This document shows, piece after piece, positions 7,365-15,271 of a stretch of 48,334 nucleotides of DNA. The stretch lies in contig DLLC01000062.1 of assembly GCA_002476625.1 (NCBI GenBank), positions 20,675 to 69,008 on the forward strand, given 5' to 3'. Position 1 is the first letter of the stretch. Every line of letters starts with the position of its first letter. Under the pieces are notes generated by a model that did no database searches, was not told the DNA's origin, and saw only the letters and a program-made list of their open reading frames with translations. The stretch is from Porphyromonadaceae bacterium UBA7572 (GTDB taxonomy: Bacteria; Bacteroidota; Bacteroidia; Bacteroidales; Muribaculaceae). Both the position numbers and the translations under genes were made by a program.

Positions 7365-10358
7365 TCAGAATCCCGGGGGTGGACCACTGGGGCGACCGCC
7401 GCCACCAGGAGGAGGTCCGCTGGGCCGACCACCAGGGCCATCTGGACCTCGGCGCTCATCATCGCCCCACTGGTTTTTCCGCTCAGGCTGCTTGCCCTTG
7501 GCAAATGTGGTGAAGCGGTAGGTGAAGGTAAGCATCGCATAACGCGTGAGCGAATTGTAGAAAACGTCTTCAATATAATTGGCGGTGACAGTGCGGCTGA
7601 TGTTCTTTTTCTGCTGCAAGATGTCGAACACGCTGAGCTGCACGCTTGCGGTGCGGTCACGAAGGAACTGGTAGCCCAGCGAGGCGTTCCACAGCCACTG
7701 CTTGGAATCGTAGCCTGCCGCCATACCCGATGTGGCGCTGAAGCTCAAATCAGTGCTGAGCACGAGCCCGAAAGGTGCGGAGAATGTACCGTTAAACATA
7801 CCGCCATAGGTGTGCACATTGCGGTTATTACCCACATTCACCGTGTTGTGTGTGGTCTGGAAACTGTAGCGGGGGCGCAGCTCCAGGTCGAACATCGAGT
7901 TGCGGAAAGCAAGGCCCGGCGAGAGATTCACGTTGAAAGTGCCACTTGTGTTGAGCTCGTCATTGTTGTAGCCCTTTGCCACAGAGTAGCGCGCCATCAG
8001 GTGATTGCTGAAATACCACGTTTTTGATGCTCCAAACGGAAAGCTCACCATATTCATCGCCATAGCGTCCCACTCGCCGTTCACGTTGTCGTAAGTGGTG
8101 GTGCGCCCGCCCGTGGTGGCATCGTAGGTGGTCTTGCTGACGATGCTGTTTTGCGAGAAGTTCACGCCCAGCATAGCCATGATACTACGCTGGCTCTGCT
8201 GTCCGAAATCGCCGAACCGCAAGTTCACTCGATGCGTGAAGGTGGTTTTCAAGTTAGGATTGCCCACTGTGATGCTGAGCGGATTCGACTCATCGGCCAC
8301 AGGCTGCAACTGAGTGAGCGAGGGCTCGCTGGCGCGCATACGGTAGTCAAACGCAAGGTTGCGCGTCTTGCTGAACTTATAGCGGAAGCGGGCAAACGGA
8401 GCCACCGACCACGACCACCGCGCGGCAATGTCGCGAGCGGAGTTCATTAGGTCGCGGCTTTTCGACATGGCCGAGTTCACCGAGAAGCCCACATTCAGGT
8501 TATAGGCCTTGCGCACCTGGCGAAATCCCAATTCAAACGACTGGTTGTAGTAGGTGTTGCGGAAGCGGTTGCTCTGGCTCTCGTTGAGCACACGCTCAAT
8601 GTCCTGCCCTAAGTCGTAATTGATAAGTTGTGTGAGCAGCTGCCCGTCCACGAGCGCATAGGAGCCATACTGGCTTGAGAAATAGTCGCGCATATTCGGG
8701 TCGGAGAGCACATCATACACCACAGCGTTGGGGTTATAGCCCATCACTGGCTGTGTGCCACCCGTCTGCACGAGGTCGTACACCAGCTTATTGGCGCGGC
8801 TGTACTTATAGTTGCCCTTGTAGGCGAATGTCAAGAACCGTGCATTCTTCACATTGCCAAGAGGCTCTGTCCAGGTCAATCGTCCGTTCACGGTGTTAGT
8901 GTTGCGGTGATTCTCATAGATTTGGTCTATGGTCTCCTCCGGATCGGCCTTCAAGTAGTAGGTGTTTTGGGTATAAGTGGCACCGTCTTCATTGGTACGG
9001 CTATACTTGTAGCGAATCTGCGCACTGTAGCTGCGACCGGGGTGATACTTAAATTTGTGTGTGAACACAAGCTGTCCGCCCAAGTCAAGACCCTTGCCGT
9101 CGTTGTTGTAGCTGCTCAAACTGCGGTTGACGGGGGTCATGGCAGCGTCGCCCGCCCGTGTCATCGACGAGTCGCTCTTCTCGCTGTTGCTGAAATTGAA
9201 AGCAAGTTCGGGGCGGAACTCCAGCGTGGAGCAGGAGTCTGGCTTCCACTGAATGCGAAAATTGGCGCGCACATTGTGCCCCTTGGCACGCGAGGCCGAT
9301 GCCGAGTTGTAATAGCTCGTGGAGTCGGGGAAAATGTAGCGGCGGTCGCTGCTTGTGACCACGTTGCGGTCGCTGTGGTTGTAGCTCACATTACCGCCGG
9401 CGCGAAACTTGTCGCTGTCCTTGCTGCCCACATTGAAGTTGAAGCCAAGGTTTTGGCTGGTGGTGATACCGTTGTTGTTGCCAAAGCGCATAAAACGCGA
9501 GGCGCCATCGTCGGTGAAGTTCTGGCTGTTAGTGTTGTTACCACCGCCAAGCAGCGTAAACTGGTTGCCGTCGGCAAAGTAGTTGGCCACAAAGTTGCCG
9601 GAGTAGCGGTCGTTGGTGCCGTAGCCAGCCGTGGCGGTGCCAAACCAGCCGTTGTTCATTCCTTTCTTCACCGTGAGGTTGATGACGGTTTCGTCTTCGC
9701 CATCGTCAACGCCAGTGAGGCGCGCCAGGTCGCTCTTTCGGTCGATCACCTGCAGCTTATTCACCATGTCGGCGGGAATGTTTTTCGACGCCATCTTCGG
9801 GTCGTCGCTGAAAAACTCCTTGCCGTCGATAAGGATTTTCTTCACTTCCTTGCCATTGGCGGTGATTTTGCCATCGCTGCTCACCTCCACGCCAGGCATA
9901 CGCTTCAAGATGTCTTCAACCACGGCGTTGGCCTGCGTCTTGTAGGTGTCGGCATTATATTCGATGGTGTCTTCCTTTACCGTGATAGGCGTCTTCACGC
10001 CAGTCACCACGGCTTCTTTCAGCAAAATGCCCTCCACCTTCATCGGTATCACACCGAAATTCACGTCGCGGCCGCCTTTTTCCACGGTCACGCGGCGTGT
10101 CACATCGTCATAGCCCAAATAGGAGCACTTCACCACATAACGGCCTGCCGCCACGTCTGTGATATTGAAGAGGCCGTTGGTGTCGGTCACCGTGCCTTTC
10201 ACAAAGGTGCTGTCCTTGTTGGCTTTCAGCAGCTTCACCGTGGCGGCGATGAGTGGCAACGAGTCGCTGGCGTCCACCAGCAATCCATTGAGCGAGGAAG
10301 CCGCCTGCGCGGCCACCGCCATACACGCCACAGTGAGAGTCGTCAATAGTTTCTTCAT
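7365..10358 (-). CDS. Outer-membrane beta-barrel protein with carboxypeptidase-like N-terminal domain
   Basis: This 997-residue exported protein is of the TonB-receptor-like type common in Bacteroidota (OMP_b-brl_3 class). Residues 1-19 are a signal peptide (KKLLTTLTVACMAVAAQA). Residues ~22-108 form a carboxypeptidase-regulatory-like beta-sandwich (GTVTDTNGLFNITDVAAGRYVVKCSYLGY). Residues ~110-235 resemble a plug domain (VVEDILKRMPGVEVSSDGKITANGKEVKKILIDG). The rest alternates Tyr/Phe-rich strands and ends a barrel near YAMLTFTYRFTTF. The last ~40 residues are a Gly/Pro/Arg repeat tail (GGRPSGPPPG twice). The substrate cannot be read from sequence. No SusD partner is adjacent, so it is not a classic SusCD pair. 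It has its own promoter and terminator. Confidence 0.85.
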   Translation of the reverse strand: MKKLLTTLTVACMAVAAQAASSLNGLLVDASDSLPLIAATVKLLKANKDSTFVKGTVTDTNGLFNITDVAAGRYVVKCSYLGYDDVTRRVTVEKGGRDVNFGVIPMKVEGILLKEAVVTGVKTPITVKEDTIEYNADTYKTQANAVVEDILKRMPGVEVSSDGKITANGKEVKKILIDGKEFFSDDPKMASKNIPADMVNKLQVIDRKSDLARLTGVDDGEDETVINLTVKKGMNNGWFGTATAGYGTNDRYSGNFVANYFADGNQFTLLGGGNNTNSQNFTDDGASRFMRFGNNNGITTSQNLGFNFNVGSKDSDKFRAGGNVSYNHSDRNVVTSSDRRYIFPDSTSYYNSASASRAKGHNVRANFRIQWKPDSCSTLEFRPELAFNFSNSEKSDSSMTRAGDAAMTPVNRSLSSYNNDGKGLDLGGQLVFTHKFKYHPGRSYSAQIRYKYSRTNEDGATYTQNTYYLKADPEETIDQIYENHRNTNTVNGRLTWTEPLGNVKNARFLTFAYKGNYKYSRANKLVYDLVQTGGTQPVMGYNPNAVVYDVLSDPNMRDYFSSQYGSYALVDGQLLTQLINYDLGQDIERVLNESQSNRFRNTYYNQSFELGFRQVRKAYNLNVGFSVNSAMSKSRDLMNSARDIAARWSWSVAPFARFRYKFSKTRNLAFDYRMRASEPSLTQLQPVADESNPLSITVGNPNLKTTFTHRVNLRFGDFGQQSQRSIMAMLGVNFSQNSIVSKTTYDATTGGRTTTYDNVNGEWDAMAMNMVSFPFGASKTWYFSNHLMARYSVAKGYNNDELNTSGTFNVNLSPGLAFRNSMFDLELRPRYSFQTTHNTVNVGNNRNVHTYGGMFNGTFSAPFGLVLSTDLSFSATSGMAAGYDSKQWLWNASLGYQFLRDRTASVQLSVFDILQQKKNISRTVTANYIEDVFYNSLTRYAMLTFTYRFTTFAKGKQPERKNQWGDDERRGPDGPGGRPSGPPPGGGGRPSGPPPGF

Positions 10359-10389
10359 TTTTTATTTTATATATGTTTTTTTAATACTG

Positions 10390-10397
10390 CAAAATTA
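10390..10397 (-). promoter_or_regulatory. -7 promoter element of the outer-membrane protein gene
   Basis: TAATTTTG on the minus strand matches TAnnTTTG and lies about 31 bp before the ATG at 10358. Confidence 0.6.
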
Positions 10398-10516
10398 AGC
10401 TCCCCTATTCAAGCCCACAAATAAAAACTACCACTCCCCCCATTTTATAGACAAAGAGGCAAAAAAGCCCCTTAAAGCAAAAAATGGCAGCACATAAGCG
10501 CAGGACAGTCCCTATT

Positions 10517-11230
10517 TTAGCGCATTATCGGCCAAGAGAAACGGTCGATCTGTTGATCAAGCTCGGCACGCCGCCCGTCGAGGTAGGTGTTGAGAAGGGC
10601 ATAGAACTCCGGCGAGTGGTCGTGATGGGTGAGGTGCGCGAGCTCATGGCACACCACACACTGCACAAGCGGCTGGGGCATCAGCATCAGAAAGCGTGAG
10701 AGCTGTATCACGCCCTCGCCTGTGCAGTGTCCCAGTTTTCGCTTGCCGCGCCCTATCTCAAAGCGCAGTGGGTGCAGCCCAAGGCGCCCAGCCTCCGCCC
10801 ATGCGTAGGGTATGAGGATGCGCAGAGCCGCATCGGCAAGGAGTTTCGATATCACCGATGATATGCCACGCTTGACTGTGGCGCTGCCGAAATCCACATC
10901 GGCAGGCACATGCACATACATCGAGGCGGCATCGTCTGGCCTTCGGCCATAGGTCACCTGGTTTCGCAAGCGGGCATCGGTAGAGATAGTGATGGAAGCG
11001 CGGAAACATGGTATCACCTGCCCGTCGGAAAAACTGACACCGCCCCTATTCAGCAGCCTAATCTTTTCCCGGTTGGTGTCAATCATATTCAGCACATCAG
11101 CCGAAGGCACGCCATAGGGCACTGTCATTTGCGCCACTCCGTCTTTCCAGCCAAACTTCATGACTTTGGCGCCTCGCCTGACAAAAATCATGATGCGGCC
11201 AAATTCTTTGTCGTCGTAGTAGCACTTCAT
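10517..11230 (-). CDS. YgjP-like zinc metallohydrolase (DUF45/WLM fold)
   Basis: This 237-residue protein ends in a metzincin-like zinc site, CHELAHLTHHDHSPEFY. The HELAH at about residues 195-199 would provide two His ligands and the Glu base; a third His lies a few residues on. This is the hallmark of the YgjP/DUF45 family, which has been discussed both as a peptidase and as a nucleotide hydrolase; its role here is unknown. The start chosen is ATG at 11230, two bases after the nadK stop, because the end of nadK (GGAGAGGAG) offers a purine-rich ribosome site. A longer frame back to 11263 would overlap nadK. It is likely co-transcribed with nadK. Confidence 0.78.
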   Translation of the reverse strand: MKCYYDDKEFGRIMIFVRRGAKVMKFGWKDGVAQMTVPYGVPSADVLNMIDTNREKIRLLNRGGVSFSDGQVIPCFRASITISTDARLRNQVTYGRRPDDAASMYVHVPADVDFGSATVKRGISSVISKLLADAALRILIPYAWAEAGRLGLHPLRFEIGRGKRKLGHCTGEGVIQLSRFLMLMPQPLVQCVVCHELAHLTHHDHSPEFYALLNTYLDGRRAELDQQIDRFSWPIMR

Positions 11231-11232
11231 TC

Positions 11233-12111
11233 TCACTCCTCTCCCCTGTTGTCGCGGCCCCACATCAGTTTCGAGCGCAGCACACGTGCAAACCGGTGCC
11301 CTTTGAGCATAATCACACGGGTTGGGAATGGCGCTTTTGCTATGCGCAGCGTGGTGCCGCTGGGCAAGTCGATGGTCTCGCCGTCCACACTCACCTGAAA
11401 CATTCGTGCGCGACTGCGCACAGTCACCCGCAGCACCGATGTGTCGGCAAACACCACCGGGCGCATGGTGAGGGCGTGGGGCGAGATGGGCGAAAGCACA
11501 AAGCAGTGCGAGAGCGGATGAAGAATCGGGCCACCCACGCTCAGGTTGTAGGCCGTAGATCCCGTAGGGGTGCTCAGAAGCAGGCCGTCGCCATTAAATG
11601 TGGTGAGCGCCACATCGTCGAGGCTCACATCCACCTTAATGGTGGAGGAGGTGTCCTGGCGGAGCACCGCCACCTCATTGAGGGCGAAAGGCCGCGCCAC
11701 GCTGTAGCCCGGAGGAGGCATCAACTGAAGCATCGACCGCTCCTCTATATCATAGTCGGCACAGAGCAGGCACTTGACCACACTTGAGGCCTCGCTGATG
11801 TCGGCTGTGGTCAAATAGCCTAAGTGCCCTGCATTCAAGCCTATGATTGGAATGCCCTGCGCCGCTACATCTTGCGCAGTGCGCAGGAATGTGCCGTCGC
11901 CACCGATACTGATGGCCACGTCGGCCGTCACACCTGAGCCTGCCGCAAACACCATCATCGGTGGAATAGTGTCCATTTCACGCCGCAAAAAATCCACATA
12001 GGCCTGCTCGCCCCACAGCTCCGCCCCCGAAGCGTGCAGGTCGGCAAGCAGCGCACTCACTCCTTGCAGAGTTTCGCGCTGAAATTCATTGCCAAAAAAA
12101 GCTATCTTCAT
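11233..12111 (-). CDS. nadK: NAD kinase
   Basis: This cytosolic enzyme phosphorylates NAD to NADP using ATP or polyphosphate. The diagnostic GGDGTFL motif lies at about residues 70-76, followed by NAGHLGYLT, NEVAV, FNGDGLLLSTPTGSTAYNLSVGGPI and a C-terminal VSVDGE, all conserved in the family. At 292 residues the length is normal. ATG at 12111 (MKIAFFGNEF) is preferred over the GTG three codons upstream. It is divergently arranged with pdxJ, as is common in Bacteroidota. Confidence 0.95.
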   Translation of the reverse strand: MKIAFFGNEFQRETLQGVSALLADLHASGAELWGEQAYVDFLRREMDTIPPMMVFAAGSGVTADVAISIGGDGTFLRTAQDVAAQGIPIIGLNAGHLGYLTTADISEASSVVKCLLCADYDIEERSMLQLMPPPGYSVARPFALNEVAVLRQDTSSTIKVDVSLDDVALTTFNGDGLLLSTPTGSTAYNLSVGGPILHPLSHCFVLSPISPHALTMRPVVFADTSVLRVTVRSRARMFQVSVDGETIDLPSGTTLRIAKAPFPTRVIMLKGHRFARVLRSKLMWGRDNRGEE

Positions 12112-12198
12112 TTTCAACACAATTCTTTTTCGTTCTGCAAAAAATCCGGGATTGGTCTATTTAAGCAAATTTTGCTTTTATTTCTCTCCAATTCTTTC

Positions 12199-12206
12199 TA
12201 TTTTTG
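12199..12206 (+). promoter_or_regulatory. Candidate -7 element upstream of pdxJ
   Basis: TATTTTTG fits TAnnTTTG. It lies 116 bp before the pdxJ ATG, so the mRNA would have a leader of roughly 100 nt. That leader holds a 7-bp complementary pair (12223-12229 with 12266-12272) and the dinucleotide repeats next to the start codon. Confidence 0.5.
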
Positions 12207-12300
12207 CAAATTAATATGAGGGTATGGCAAATATACGATTTTTTTCGCAAAACCACACCACGCGGTGCCATATCGCTTGTGAAAATATATAACTCAATAT

Positions 12301-12321
12301 ACACACACAGAGAGAGAGAGA
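12301..12321 (+). repeat. AC/AG dinucleotide run just before the pdxJ start
   Basis: Four to five AC units run directly into six AG units and stop at the AA before the ATG at 12323. The AG part occupies the place of a ribosome binding site. Confidence 0.85.
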
Positions 12322-12322
12322 A

Positions 12323-13036
12323 ATGGTAAATTTAAGTGTAAATATCAATAAAGTGGCCACGTTGCGCAACGCCCGCGGCGGAAATGTGCCTAACGTGGAG
12401 AAAGTGGCTATCGACTGCGAGCGGTTTGGCGCCGACGGCATAACGGTGCACCCACGCCCCGATGAGCGCCACATCAAGCACGACGACGTGTTTGCGCTCC
12501 GTCCTCTCATACGCACAGAGTTTAACATTGAAGGGTACCCAAGCGAAGACTTCATGAAGCTGGTGCTCCTGGCGCGGCCTTCGCAGGTGACGCTCGTGCC
12601 CGACGCTCCCGATGCGCTCACCTCGTCGGCTGGTTGGGTGGTGGCCGACCATTTGGAATTCCTCACGGGCATCGTCGACCGCCTGAAAGAGGCCGGTATC
12701 CGCACCAGCATTTTCGTGGGCACTGACGAGGACAACATTCGCCTTGCCGCCAAAACGGGGGCCGACCGCGTGGAGCTTTACACCGAGCCATACGCACAAA
12801 TGTACGCCACCAACCCAGAAGAAGCGGTGGCGCCTTTCACCCGCGCCGCAGAAGCCGCCCACAAGGTGGGACTCGGACTGAACGCCGGCCACGACCTGAA
12901 CCTTGAGAACCTCAAGTACTTCAAGGAACACGTGCCTCACTTGCTGGAGGTGTCGATTGGGCACAGCCTCATCAGCGATGCCTTGTACATGGGCCTCGAA
13001 AACACCATCAAGGCCTACAAGGAATGCCTGAAGTAA
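12323..13036 (+). CDS. pdxJ: Pyridoxine 5'-phosphate synthase PdxJ
   Basis: This enzyme condenses 1-deoxyxylulose 5-phosphate with 3-amino-2-oxopropyl phosphate to give pyridoxine 5'-phosphate in the DXP-dependent vitamin B6 pathway. The 237-residue TIM barrel begins with the family signature LSVNINKVATLRNARGG. It continues with ITVHPRPDERHI (catalytic His/Glu region), QVTLVPD, the ELYTEPYA phosphate region, and GLGLNAGHDLNLENL near the C-terminus. It is the first gene of a plus-strand run with exbB, exbD and tonB; B6 synthesis is not obviously linked to the others by function. Confidence 0.96.
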   Translation: MVNLSVNINKVATLRNARGGNVPNVEKVAIDCERFGADGITVHPRPDERHIKHDDVFALRPLIRTEFNIEGYPSEDFMKLVLLARPSQVTLVPDAPDALTSSAGWVVADHLEFLTGIVDRLKEAGIRTSIFVGTDEDNIRLAAKTGADRVELYTEPYAQMYATNPEEAVAPFTRAAEAAHKVGLGLNAGHDLNLENLKYFKEHVPHLLEVSIGHSLISDALYMGLENTIKAYKECLK

Positions 13037-13085
13037 TGGAAGCAATTATTGTAAACATAAAAACCAAAAACTATAACTACAAAAA

Positions 13086-13775
13086 ATGACAGCACTTAAC
13101 ATGATTCTGGCACAAGCTGCCACTGCGGCCAACGCATCAGCCACCACTGTGGCAAACGAGAGCTTATGGGACCTCACGCTCAAAGGTGGATGGATTATGA
13201 TTCCACTGGCACTGCTCGCCATTGTGAGTATCTATATCTTCTTCGAGCGCACTATCGCCATTTCGGGCGCAAGCCATGAGAATAAGGACTTCATGCAGAA
13301 CATAAAATCATACATCCACAACGGACAAATAGAAGAGGCCCGCAAACTTTGCCAGCGCACCAACTCTCCTTCAAGCCGAATGATTGAAAAGGGCATCTCG
13401 CGCATCGGGCGACCAATGAACGACGTGCTCGTGGCGGTGGAAAACGTGGGCAACATCGAAATCAGCAAGCTCGAAAAGGGCTTCTCCTGGCTCGCCACCA
13501 CTGCAGCCGGCGCACCTATGCTCGGATTCCTCGGCACCGTCACCGGTATGGTGCAGGCTTTTATGGCACTGGCTGGCGCTGGCTCAAGCGCCAATGTGAC
13601 TGTGCTCTCACAAGGCATCTACGAGGCCTTAGTGACCACCGTGGCCGGCTTGATCGTGGGCATCATCGCCATGTTTGCCTACAACTTCCTATCGAGCCGC
13701 GTCAACAAGGTGATGAACAAACTTGAGAGCAGCACCATGGAGTTCATGGACCTGCTCAACGAACCTGCAAAATAA
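13086..13775 (+). CDS. exbB: MotA/TolQ/ExbB proton-channel family protein (ExbB-like)
   Basis: This is an inner-membrane subunit of a proton-driven motor that energises TonB-type transport. Three hydrophobic segments are visible, at about residues 35-57 (WIMIPLALLAIVSIYIFFE), 130-155 (TTAAGAPMLGFLGTVTGMVQ) and 178-205 (LVTTVAGLIVGIIAMFAYNFL). The GFLGTVTGM and TTVAGLIVGI motifs are the conserved pore-lining parts. The 229-residue length fits ExbB/TolQ. It is followed 30 bp later by exbD and then by a TonB-like gene, so ExbB fits better than MotA. Confidence 0.9.
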   Translation: MTALNMILAQAATAANASATTVANESLWDLTLKGGWIMIPLALLAIVSIYIFFERTIAISGASHENKDFMQNIKSYIHNGQIEEARKLCQRTNSPSSRMIEKGISRIGRPMNDVLVAVENVGNIEISKLEKGFSWLATTAAGAPMLGFLGTVTGMVQAFMALAGAGSSANVTVLSQGIYEALVTTVAGLIVGIIAMFAYNFLSSRVNKVMNKLESSTMEFMDLLNEPAK

Positions 13776-13805
13776 AAAACTATCGCTAAGCATTAAAGAA
13801 AGATA

Positions 13806-14324
13806 ATGGCACTAAAACGACAACACGAAACCCTGAGCGCCTTCAGCATGTCGTCGATGACCGACGTGGTGTTCCTGCTGCTGATTTTCTTCATGGTCAC
13901 ATCCACTTTTGTGTTTCCGTCGGCCCTTGAAGTGAACCTGCCACAGAGCAACCAGACCACACAGCTGAAGCCATCGAGCCGCATCTACATCGACAGCCTA
14001 CAGCAAGTGTGGGTCACCGAGGCCGACTCCCTCAACGAAGGCACAGCGCGCCAAGTCGACGCCACGCAGCTTCAAGGTTTCTTACAAAGCGTGAAAAACG
14101 GCAGTGACGCCGACCACCAGTTCGTGGCTCTGCACGCCGACGAGGCTGTGTCGTACGGCAAAATCGTGGAAATCCTCGACATGGGCGCAAAAGTGGGGCT
14201 GAAAGTGGTGCTCGCCACAAAGCCCTCATCCACTGCATCTAATGGCAATGAAGCCACCGAACAAGACGACGTAACGCAACCCGCAGCCTCGGCTAACGGC
14301 GCTGCCTCACAACCCATTCAATGA
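13806..14324 (+). CDS. exbD: ExbD/TolR family biopolymer transport protein
   Basis: This is a single-span inner-membrane partner of ExbB. The membrane segment (about residues 17-40) contains SMTDVVFLLLIFFMVTS, whose Asp is the proton-carrying residue of ExbD/TolR proteins. It is followed by the typical LEVNLPQS stretch and a periplasmic domain (FVALHADEAVSYGKIVEILDMGAKVGLKVVLAT). The last ~25 residues are an Ala/Ser/Asn-rich tail. Its stop overlaps the next start (ATGA, 14321-14324), so translation is probably coupled to the TonB-like gene. Confidence 0.92.
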   Translation: MALKRQHETLSAFSMSSMTDVVFLLLIFFMVTSTFVFPSALEVNLPQSNQTTQLKPSSRIYIDSLQQVWVTEADSLNEGTARQVDATQLQGFLQSVKNGSDADHQFVALHADEAVSYGKIVEILDMGAKVGLKVVLATKPSSTASNGNEATEQDDVTQPAASANGAASQPIQ

Positions 14325-15154
14325 ACGAAAGAAAAAGTGAAATAATAGCCGCTATCATCACAGCCGTCATCACCCTGGCGGTGCTGCTGTTTATGCTCTG
14401 GTATGTGCTGCCCGGAGTGGAGATTCCGAAGCAGGAGCAGCCCTATGTGACGATGATGGAGGATGCCGGCGGTGACATGCTCGCCAAACTCGGCGAAACC
14501 CCCGATCCCACGGAGAGCGACACAAACGACGACAGCGAGCCCGAAACTGCCGAAAACACCGAAACGGGCAACCAGCCCGAAGGTGATGAGCTGCAAGACG
14601 CTGGCAAGGTGGCGCCTGAACCGCCTAAAAACATAACGCAGAACCACCCCTCGCCCATGAAGGTGAAGAAGGACGATAAGAAGCCTGAGCCGAAAAAGCA
14701 GACTGGCGCATCAAAGCCCAACCCGAAGCCCAACGCTAAAGCCTCCAACCAGCGCAGCCCTGGCGCGGCATCGCAGGAGTCGGAGACCGATAAACGTATG
14801 AAAAACGCTTTCGGCAGAGGCGCAGGAAGCGGCAAGACACAAGGCTCTCCCAACGGTGGCTCAAGCACAGGCGACATCAGTGGCCACGGCACCATCGGAT
14901 CTGGCCTCGGTGGCTACACCGCCTCATACTGGGGTCGTCCACACAGCCGCTACGCAGGCTCAATAACCGTAAAGGTAACGGTCAATGCCCGCGGCAATGT
15001 AATCTCCGCTAAAGCGGTGAATGGCTCAGGCGAGGCCTGGCAGCACAAGGATGTGCGTGACTACTGCGTACGAGAATCACTTAAAAGCCGCTTCTCCGTG
15101 CCAACAAACCGCACAACCAACGGCGAAGGCACCATCACCTGGAAATTTAAATAG
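14321..15154 (+). CDS. TonB-like energy transducer
   Basis: This is probably the periplasm-spanning arm that passes proton-motive energy from ExbBD to outer-membrane receptors. Residues ~9-31 form one N-terminal membrane helix. Residues ~45-175 are a disordered linker that is first acidic (Glu/Asp/Thr) and then Lys/Pro-rich. The C-terminal ~90 residues resemble the TonB C-terminal domain (SITVKVTVNARGNVISAKAVNGSG ending GTITWKFK, split by a variable helix). At 277 residues it is within the family range. Its place behind exbB-exbD supports the call. A TolA-like role cannot be excluded from sequence alone. Confidence 0.8.
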   Translation: MNERKSEIIAAIITAVITLAVLLFMLWYVLPGVEIPKQEQPYVTMMEDAGGDMLAKLGETPDPTESDTNDDSEPETAENTETGNQPEGDELQDAGKVAPEPPKNITQNHPSPMKVKKDDKKPEPKKQTGASKPNPKPNAKASNQRSPGAASQESETDKRMKNAFGRGAGSGKTQGSPNGGSSTGDISGHGTIGSGLGGYTASYWGRPHSRYAGSITVKVTVNARGNVISAKAVNGSGEAWQHKDVRDYCVRESLKSRFSVPTNRTTNGEGTITWKFK

Positions 15155-15216
15155 AGATTAGAAATTAGAAGAGATTAGAAGTTAATTATAGTGGCTTTTA
15201 GATTTTCTAAAAAATT

Positions 15217-15259
15217 ATAGGCTCATTAGGAATATCACAAGCCCAATGAGCCTATTTTT
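15217..15259 (+). terminator. Terminator at the end of the pdxJ-exbBD-tonB run
   Basis: An 11-bp stem (15217-15227 with 15245-15255) is followed by a T run. The A/T tracts on both sides mean it can also stop the convergent hydrolase transcript arriving on the minus strand. Confidence 0.82.
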
Positions 15260-15271
15260 CGTCGCAAACAG

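Noticed and set aside
8907..10349. 480-codon plus-strand ORF opposite the outer-membrane protein gene
   Set aside because: It is an antisense shadow: the minus strand encodes a signal peptide, carboxypeptidase-like domain, plug and barrel. The plus frame is a Val/His/Ala-rich low-information sequence.
10457..10476. Possible terminator AGGC-A6-GCCCCT after the YgjP-like gene
   Set aside because: The stem is only 4-5 bp and the T run would be inside the loop; too weak to list as a feature.
10484..10699. Short plus-strand ORF beside the YgjP-like gene
   Set aside because: It overlaps the real minus-strand metallohydrolase, whose HELAH motif and family match are clear; the plus frame has no recognisable feature.
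12207..12322. Riboswitch in the pdxJ leader
   Set aside because: There is only a 7-bp complementary pair with a large loop; no known riboswitch core was recognised.
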